Shown piece after piece: positions 1 to 3,970 of a DNA stretch of 6,487 nt. The notes below the pieces were generated by a model, which did no database searches, was not told where the DNA came from, and saw only the letters and a program-made list of their open reading frames with translations. The DNA is taken from positions 1-6,487 of the forward strand of contig JASIEW010000003.1 in the NCBI GenBank assembly GCA_030045755.1, written 5' to 3'. A program made the position numbers and the translations under genes. The stretch is from Nitrososphaerales archaeon. GTDB lineage: Archaea > Thermoproteota > Nitrososphaeria > Nitrososphaerales > UBA183. The number at the start of each line of letters is the position of its first letter. Positions within the stretch are counted from its first letter, which is position 1.

Positions 1-1131
1 CAGGAACATGTACGGGACCGTGCCGGGAGCGAAGCCGTAGCAGTAGGCGCCGTTCCTCTTTCCCGGCCTGGGGGCCGAGTCCACGTGCCCGGCCTCGAAC
101 GTCCTCCTCGCGAGGCGAGAGAACTCCGGGTCGAACTCCTCGTACGCGTCGAACACGTCTCCTACGGCCTCGTTGTAGCTGACCTTCCTCTCCTTTATCG
201 ACAGCGGCGCGTAGATGTGGTACCTGGTCATCTTCCTCATCCCGATCATCTTCGCCTTCGCCCTGAAGAACTCCTGGAAGACCCTGGATTCGCTCCTGCA
301 GGTCTTGAGAAGCGTCTGGACGGCCTCATCCGGGACGTCGTTCTCCAGGTTCCTGGAGGCTATGGGCGTCTGGAAGCTCCGCAAAGAGATCTGCTCGTTC
401 TTCCAGTCCCTCACTATAGTTCGGTAGACGTCTCCGAGGGACTGCCCGTTTTCGGCGTACTTCTGAAGGATCGACTTGTACGCGCCCTCCCTCGCGTCTG
501 GGTCGGGGGAGTGGAAGAGCTTCGTCACCTCTTCGACCACCATCTTCCTCGGCCTGCCCGAGGAGTCGGCGAGCGGCTTACCCCTGACGTTGACCGTCAG
601 ACTGAACCCCGCGACCGTCCTGTCGTAGAAGTGCGACCATGCGGAGAAGCCGGTCACGTTCTTGAGGTTGATGGCCTGCTCCACCTTCTCGTCGAGGATG
701 TGCGGCCTCTGTTCCCGCCATCGTCGGAGGAAGTACCTGAAGTCCGGGTCGTCGGGCATCAGACTGGCCGCCTTCCGGTCGTCCAGGAGCGTCCACCAGA
801 CCTTGAAGAACAGGATGCGGTTCTCGGTCCGAGCCTGGAGGTCCTCCGCGGCGTCCAGCCTCGACTTCGCGCCTTGGTCCCCCGTGTTCGCAGAGTACTC
901 CATGTAGGCCCTGGCCGTCAGCCTCGACTGACCTTCGGCGAGCTTCTCGTACATCCGAAGCGCGTCCACCAGCTCCTTCTTGCCAAGTCCAGCGAGCTTG
1001 CCCCTGACCGCTTCGAAAGCCTCCGCCCCCGCCGTGAGCTCCTTGGTCGACTTCGCAATGACGCCATCAGCTTCGCCGGGGACGACGTCTTCGAGGTTCC
1101 ACCTGCTCGGCGCCCACTTCTGACGCTGCAA
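1..1131 (-). CDS. pepF: Oligoendopeptidase F family zinc metallopeptidase (M3B), 3' end beyond window
   Basis: This is the N-terminal 377 residues of a cytoplasmic oligopeptide-cleaving zinc peptidase; the frame is open through the left edge. Seen: an N-terminal W-x-L-E-D element (W11-D15), a helical N-domain with SAWSHFYD (about residues 165-175), the stretch ending in P-I-A-S-R-N-L-x-N-D-x-P near 255-270, KAKMIG...YAPL (292-310), and P-G-K-R-N-G-A-Y-C (about 356-364) leading into PYMFL at the edge. These follow the order known from PepF/M3B proteins (usually about 560-600 residues), where the HExxH zinc motif comes shortly after this point, so catalytic residues cannot be checked here. No signal peptide is visible. 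The start is a TTG at 1131, the only start codon upstream of the W-x-L-E-D element; no ATG or GTG precedes it in frame. It lies 26 bases after the nuclease stop codon, so it is probably in one operon with it or read from a promoter overlapping that stop. The family call is firm; the exact start is less so. Confidence 0.9.
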   Translation of the reverse strand, partial: MQRQKWAPSRWNLEDVVPGEADGVIAKSTKELTAGAEAFEAVRGKLAGLGKKELVDALRMYEKLAEGQSRLTARAYMEYSANTGDQGAKSRLDAAEDLQARTENRILFFKVWWTLLDDRKAASLMPDDPDFRYFLRRWREQRPHILDEKVEQAINLKNVTGFSAWSHFYDRTVAGFSLTVNVRGKPLADSSGRPRKMVVEEVTKLFHSPDPDAREGAYKSILQKYAENGQSLGDVYRTIVRDWKNEQISLRSFQTPIASRNLENDVPDEAVQTLLKTCRSESRVFQEFFRAKAKMIGMRKMTRYHIYAPLSIKERKVSYNEAVGDVFDAYEEFDPEFSRLARRTFEAGHVDSAPRPGKRNGAYCYGFAPGTVPYMFL

Positions 1132-1153
1132 CGGCTGAAGACCCCTTCGTTCG

Positions 1154-1161
1154 CTATTTAG
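1154..1161 (-). promoter_or_regulatory. Possible TATA box for the oligoendopeptidase, overlapping the upstream stop codon
   Basis: Read on the minus strand, CTAAATAG spans the TAA stop of the beta-CASP hydrolase gene. Its centre is about 26 bases before the TTG start of the oligoendopeptidase, the usual archaeal TATA-to-transcription-start distance, which would give a leaderless transcript. The match to a TATA consensus is moderate and read-through from the upstream gene could equally supply expression, so this is a candidate only. Confidence 0.28.
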
Positions 1162-2534
1162 TCGTCTCGGCTCACTGCCACGGGCTTGCCCTTGACAGGG
1201 ACCTCCAAACTCCACCTCGCCCCCTTCCTGAACCCGTCGAACAGTTCAGGGTGCTCCGTGTGAACGGGCACGACGCGCTTCGCTCCGACCTCGTTGACGA
1301 GCCTTCCTACCTCCTCCATCGGCGCATGCCCTGAGGCGTGAAGCTGGTGGTAGGAGAAGCCCACGTGGTCGACCCAGTTCCTTATCAGGTCGTCTTCCCT
1401 TTCGCCCTCTTCGTTGAACGCCTCGGTCGCAGAGTGGATGTACGTCCCTCCCTCCTCCGGCTTGATGTCGATCAGCTCAGGGAAGTTGTACACCTCGAGG
1501 TGGAGGAAGACATCCTTCTGTCGTCTCCTGACCTCCTTTGCAGACATGCCGTCCGCCAGGAAGCGACGCTCCCAGGGGAAATAGTCCGAGTCATCGAGGC
1601 TCCCGCTCCTCTTCCTCCTCACATAGACATCGACGTCCCGGCCCACCTCGGGCACCCTGAGCCCCCCGTCCTGCTTGAGCTTGTCGAGGAGGACCGCGGT
1701 CTTCATCGAGACGACCAGCCTCCTTCCGGACTTGCGCGCGGCGCCGTCGAACGTGTTTATCCTGTCCGTGTCGTTTCCCCTGAAAGTGGAGAAGACAAGC
1801 TTCTCGCTGCGTTCGACCACTTCGACGGCGCGCCTGGACACTTCTTCCTCGCTCGTGTTCGGAGAGCCGTCCTCATCAGCGCTGACGCGGGTGCCCTCCG
1901 TCAGAAGGAGGGAGGCGTTCGAGTCCTTGGCGGCCGCGATGAAGTCCTCTGTCATGTGGCCGGCAGGGCCGTGGAACCTGAAGTCTCCGGTGTAGACCAT
2001 CGGGCCCTCTGAGGTGTACACGACGAAACCGTAAGTCCCGGGTATCGAGTGGTCGACGTGAACCGGTCGGAACTCGATGCCGCCCACTTCGAACTTGTCA
2101 CCCGTCCTGAACGTCCTCAGCTCGTGGTCGTCGAGGGGAGACCCTGAGGTCTCGCTGCATGCTTCATGAATCAGAGCTGTGGTCTTCCCGCAGTAGACCG
2201 GCACCTTCGGGTCGAGATAGCCTATCCTGCCGACGTGGTCCCAGTGGTAGTGACTTAGGACGACGCCGTCTATCTCAGGCTCGACGTACTTCATCGCAGT
2301 GTTCTGCAGCGAGCGCTCCGAGTAGACTCCGGGAAGCTCGGGGAGGATCCCGAACTCGAAAAGGTCGCCCGCGCCGTTTACGCCGCGCGGCTTGACTGTG
2401 GAGTCGAAGTAGTCCGCCCCCTCGGAGAAGCCTGTCCCGAAGTCAAGGAGGACCCTCGCGTCTCTGTCCTCGAGTAGAAACTTGTTGCCGCCTATCTCTC
2501 CGACCCCGCCATAGCACGTCAGTCGAGGCTTCAA
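1158..2534 (-). CDS. RNase J-like beta-CASP metallo-beta-lactamase-fold hydrolase (probable ribonuclease)
   Basis: A 458-residue two-zinc hydrolase, probably an RNA-degrading or RNA-processing enzyme of the cytosol. Seen: strand-turn YGGVGEIGGNK (8-18); HYHWDH zinc motif (95-100); H162 in VDHSIPG followed by YTGDFRF with D184 (motifs 3 and 4); TEGT (212-215, motif A acidic position); a beta-CASP domain around 244-350; SGHA with H403 (motif B); and PVHTE with H425 (motif C). All expected metal-binding residues are present. Known: this set is typical of RNase J and related beta-CASP nucleases. There is no N-terminal KH region (unlike archaeal CPSF-type proteins) and only about 33 residues after motif C, so the C-terminal domain of bacterial RNase J is absent. 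Start choice: the open frame continues upstream to 2870, but those residues look non-coding and oppose other genes; TTG at 2534 lies right before the first core strand and overlaps the preceding stop as TTGA. Substrate, and exo- versus endonuclease activity, cannot be read from the sequence. Confidence 0.88.
   Translation of the reverse strand: MKPRLTCYGGVGEIGGNKFLLEDRDARVLLDFGTGFSEGADYFDSTVKPRGVNGAGDLFEFGILPELPGVYSERSLQNTAMKYVEPEIDGVVLSHYHWDHVGRIGYLDPKVPVYCGKTTALIHEACSETSGSPLDDHELRTFRTGDKFEVGGIEFRPVHVDHSIPGTYGFVVYTSEGPMVYTGDFRFHGPAGHMTEDFIAAAKDSNASLLLTEGTRVSADEDGSPNTSEEEVSRRAVEVVERSEKLVFSTFRGNDTDRINTFDGAARKSGRRLVVSMKTAVLLDKLKQDGGLRVPEVGRDVDVYVRRKRSGSLDDSDYFPWERRFLADGMSAKEVRRRQKDVFLHLEVYNFPELIDIKPEEGGTYIHSATEAFNEEGEREDDLIRNWVDHVGFSYHQLHASGHAPMEEVGRLVNEVGAKRVVPVHTEHPELFDGFRKGARWSLEVPVKGKPVAVSRDD
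2531..2534 (-). other. TTGA stop/start overlap joining membrane-protein and nuclease genes
   Basis: The last base pairs of the small membrane-protein gene (TGA, 2533-2531) and the TTG start of the nuclease (2534-2532) share a 4-base TTGA. No good Shine-Dalgarno sequence precedes the TTG, so translation of the nuclease probably depends on ribosomes finishing the upstream small gene. This is inferred from the arrangement. Confidence 0.6.
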
Positions 2535-2686
2535 GGGATGTCTCTGCTCGGCGCTCGCAGGCTCCCGCGGATCGCCCCCGTCCCGGCGGTCCGCCTCGAC
2601 CTGGCCAGCGCCCTGTGGAGCCTCAGAAAGATGATCGTTCCGGCGGCCAGCATCACCAGTCCGACGATGGTCAACAGGAGTGACAT
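2531..2686 (-). CDS. Small single-pass membrane protein (51 residues), unknown function
   Basis: I do not recognise this protein. It has an N-terminal hydrophobic segment (about residues 2-22, rich in L, I, V, A and G) followed at once by a strongly basic stretch (R23, H25, R26, R30, R32, R33), then a Gly/Arg/Ser-rich tail ending in R-D-I-P. By the positive-inside rule the tail should face the cytosol. Reality is supported by three independent signals: an ATG with GGAGGT ten bases upstream, a TATATA promoter element a suitable distance before that, and a 4-base overlap with the start of the next gene. A longer in-frame reading back to 2809 would cross the promoter and is unlikely. It is the first gene of the leftward cluster, so a role with the downstream nuclease, such as a membrane tether, is possible but purely inferred. 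Confidence 0.68.
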   Translation of the reverse strand: MSLLLTIVGLVMLAAGTIIFLRLHRALARSRRTAGTGAIRGSLRAPSRDIP

Positions 2687-2696
2687 TCTCTTGGCA

Positions 2697-2702
2697 ACCT
2701 CC
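2697..2702 (-). promoter_or_regulatory. Shine-Dalgarno site of the small membrane-protein gene
   Basis: GGAGGT on the minus strand, ten bases before the ATG at 2686. It matches the complement of the 16S rRNA 3' end and fixes the 51-residue start. It is the only strong Shine-Dalgarno site in the window; spacing is a little long but acceptable. Confidence 0.7.
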
Positions 2703-2725
2703 GGTTTCTTGGTCGCCCGAGAACG

Positions 2726-2737
2726 GATATATACAAA
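2726..2737. promoter_or_regulatory. Shared palindromic TATA element between divergent genes
   Basis: The A/T block GATATATACAAA stands out from GC-rich surroundings and contains the perfect palindrome TATATA (2728-2733). Rightward, its centre is about 27 bases before the TTG at 2758, fitting a leaderless transcript. Leftward, a start of transcription near 2704 would leave an 18-base leader beginning almost at the GGAGGT site before the ATG at 2686. One element could thus serve both directions, with orientation set by flanking TFB-recognition bases that cannot be judged by eye. Confidence 0.6.
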
Positions 2738-2757
2738 CTTGCTTTGAAGACGTAACG

Positions 2758-2883
2758 TTGGAGTTCCAGCCGCCTGCACTCCAGTCCGGGCCCGACCTAC
2801 TGGCCGCATTCGCCATCCTCGCGATAGCCATCGGAATAGCTGGGATCGCTATACTGTTTCTCTTCTCCAAGAAGAAGATCTAG
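2758..2883 (+). CDS. Small C-tail-anchored type membrane protein (41 residues), unknown function
   Basis: I do not recognise this protein. It has a short polar N-terminus with two prolines, then an uninterrupted hydrophobic helix (about residues 14-36, Ala/Ile/Leu/Phe) and a basic C-terminal tail S-K-K-K-I. The layout predicts one membrane span with the tail in the cytosol. The frame stays open upstream to an ATG at 2680, but that start lies before the TATA element and inside the opposing gene, so the TTG at 2758, placed where a leaderless transcript should begin, is preferred; no ATG or GTG lies in between. The stop is 5 bases before the phosphatase start, so the two are probably cotranscribed. 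The strongly membrane-like composition next to a promoter argues it is real, but at 41 residues with a TTG start it could still be a chance frame. Confidence 0.5.
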   Translation: MEFQPPALQSGPDLLAAFAILAIAIGIAGIAILFLFSKKKI

Positions 2884-2888
2884 CCGAA

Positions 2889-3548
2889 TTGACTGCCGCT
2901 GCCGTATTCGACCTTGACGGGACGCTCGTGAGCTTCAGGTTCGACGCTGTGGGCGCAAGGAGGGCCCTGCTGGCAGAGCTGTCCGGCTCCGGCCTGAGTA
3001 CCCAGGGGCTCGACCTGTCGACGCCGATACAGCAGATGGTCGACTCAGCCTTGCGCCAGTCAGTCTCGGGCCGGGGCGCCGCCGGCCTCGAAGTCAGGAA
3101 GAGGATGTACGCTGTCCTCGACGAACTGGAGGCGGAGGGCTCCGCGTCGGCGTCGTTGCTTCCAGGGGTCCGCGAGGTGCTCGGGCTGCTGCGGGCGAAG
3201 GGGGTCAGGCTCGCCATCCTGACTAACAGCGGCAGGACGGCCGCCACGAAGGTCCTGACGGACGTCGGAGTCACCCAGTTCTTCGAGTTTGTCCTCACCC
3301 GCGACGATACAGAGGCGATGAAGCCCAGACCCGACGGACTCGCCAAGGCTGTCGCAGTCCTGGGGCTGCGCCCCGGCTCTGTGTGCTACGTCGGAGACGG
3401 GGTCTACGATGTCGTCGCCGCGAAGCGGGCCGGCATCAGGGTGATCTCCGTCGCGACGGGGAACTACTCGGCGGACAGCCTGAGAGAGTCTGGCGCGGAA
3501 GACGTGATAGCTTCGCTGTCTGAGCTCCCCCGAGTCCTCGGAATCTAG
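2889..3548 (+). CDS. HAD-superfamily phosphatase, phosphoglycolate phosphatase-like
   Basis: A 219-residue soluble phosphatase expected to remove phosphate from a small metabolite through an aspartyl-phosphate intermediate with Mg2+. Seen: motif I DLDGT with nucleophile D8 and acid/base D10; a helical cap inserted after it (about 18-90, the C1 type); motif II LTNSGR with T112; the conserved lysine K145 in MKPRPDG; and motif IV GDGVYD with D170 and D174, followed by AAKRAG. All catalytic positions are intact. The length fits the phosphoglycolate phosphatase/beta-phosphoglucomutase-like branch, but the substrate cannot be assigned. The TTG start at 2889 is well supported: motif I begins only six residues later, and no ATG or GTG is available in frame before it. 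It follows the 41-residue membrane-protein gene by 5 bases and probably shares its promoter. A TATA-like box after its end suggests the next gene is transcribed separately. Confidence 0.9.
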   Translation: MTAAAVFDLDGTLVSFRFDAVGARRALLAELSGSGLSTQGLDLSTPIQQMVDSALRQSVSGRGAAGLEVRKRMYAVLDELEAEGSASASLLPGVREVLGLLRAKGVRLAILTNSGRTAATKVLTDVGVTQFFEFVLTRDDTEAMKPRPDGLAKAVAVLGLRPGSVCYVGDGVYDVVAAKRAGIRVISVATGNYSADSLRESGAEDVIASLSELPRVLGI

Positions 3549-3575
3549 CCGAGTTCGGTCTTTCCTTCAGGAACC

Positions 3576-3584
3576 AATAAAAAG
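3576..3584 (+). promoter_or_regulatory. TATA-like promoter of the HPF-like gene
   Basis: AATAAAAAG is the only A/T block in the 63-base gap after the phosphatase gene. Its centre lies about 32 bases before the ATG at 3612, placing transcription start near 3606 and giving an almost leaderless transcript. No Shine-Dalgarno sequence stands directly before the ATG, which agrees with this. Confidence 0.5.
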
Positions 3585-3611
3585 CGGGTCAGGTCGAAGC
3601 GCACCGTCCTC

Positions 3612-3968
3612 ATGCCGAGCGAAGACGGCGCGCCCTACTACATCGTCGGTCTCCCCGAGGAGCCGATCGAAGCCGCAGAGGCCAAGATGAAGTTCGAAAG
3701 ACTGTCGGAGGAGCTCTGCAAGGTCTACCCGTTCATCGAGGAGATACGCGCGGTCGTGAAGTCGAAGAAGGCGTCCAAGGACCACGCGAGGTATGATGTG
3801 TCTGTAGAGGTCTATACCCCCCGCGACAGGCACGCCTTCACGGAGTCTGGGTACAACGTGGCCAAGGTGTTCGACCTGATGGGCCCGAAGATGAGGAGGA
3901 TGCTGTCGTCTAAGCAGTCCCGGGTGACCAAGTCCCACGGCGACAGTCCCAGAAAGAGCCTGGAGTAG
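3612..3968 (+). CDS. Small protein with HPF/RaiA-like predicted fold, possible ribosome-associated factor
   Basis: A 118-residue protein without membrane segment or signal peptide. Its pattern suggests strand (YYIVGLP, 9-15), long helix (about 19-40), strand (EEIRAVVKSK, 43-52), strand (YDVSVEVYTP, 61-70), strand around HAFTESGY (74-81), helix (NVAKVFDLMGPKMRRML, 82-98), and a basic, flexible tail. This beta-alpha-beta-beta-beta-alpha order, with a strand ending in polar residues, a G-Y/N turn, then an amphipathic helix with paired arginines, is that of the hibernation-promoting factor/RaiA family, which binds the 30S decoding site under stress. Known family members are of similar size. The identification rests on pattern only; no signature residue proves it, and another small alpha/beta protein is possible. 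It starts with ATG after its own TATA-like box and converges on the aminopeptidase gene with 2 bases between stop codons. Confidence 0.75.
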   Translation: MPSEDGAPYYIVGLPEEPIEAAEAKMKFERLSEELCKVYPFIEEIRAVVKSKKASKDHARYDVSVEVYTPRDRHAFTESGYNVAKVFDLMGPKMRRMLSSKQSRVTKSHGDSPRKSLE

Positions 3969-3970
3969 GC

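Noticed and set aside
85..1161. 358-residue rightward open frame
   Set aside because: It lies fully opposite the oligoendopeptidase gene, whose protein matches family motifs throughout. The antisense product is Arg/Leu/Val/Pro-rich with no domain, as expected for a shadow in high-GC DNA.
1338..2012. 224-residue rightward open frame
   Set aside because: It is opposite the nuclease catalytic region, without initiation signals or recognisable domain.
2680..2757. Longer 67-residue version of the rightward small membrane protein starting at ATG 2680
   Set aside because: That ATG precedes the TATATA element and is antisense to the start of the leftward membrane protein; the TTG at 2758 fits the promoter spacing better.
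2535..2870. 112-residue N-terminal extension of the nuclease
   Set aside because: The extension crosses the promoter element and overlaps two better-supported small genes in other frames. Its residues have no family similarity that I can see, and core motifs start right after the TTG at 2534.
3557..3570. Pyrimidine-rich stretch after the phosphatase gene as a terminator
   Set aside because: It contains only one run of three T and no hairpin, too weak to call an archaeal T-tract terminator.
3567..3938. 123-residue leftward open frame opposite the HPF-like gene
   Set aside because: The sense strand has a start with TATA-like box and a coherent alpha/beta pattern; the antisense product is rich in Arg, His and Leu with no motif.
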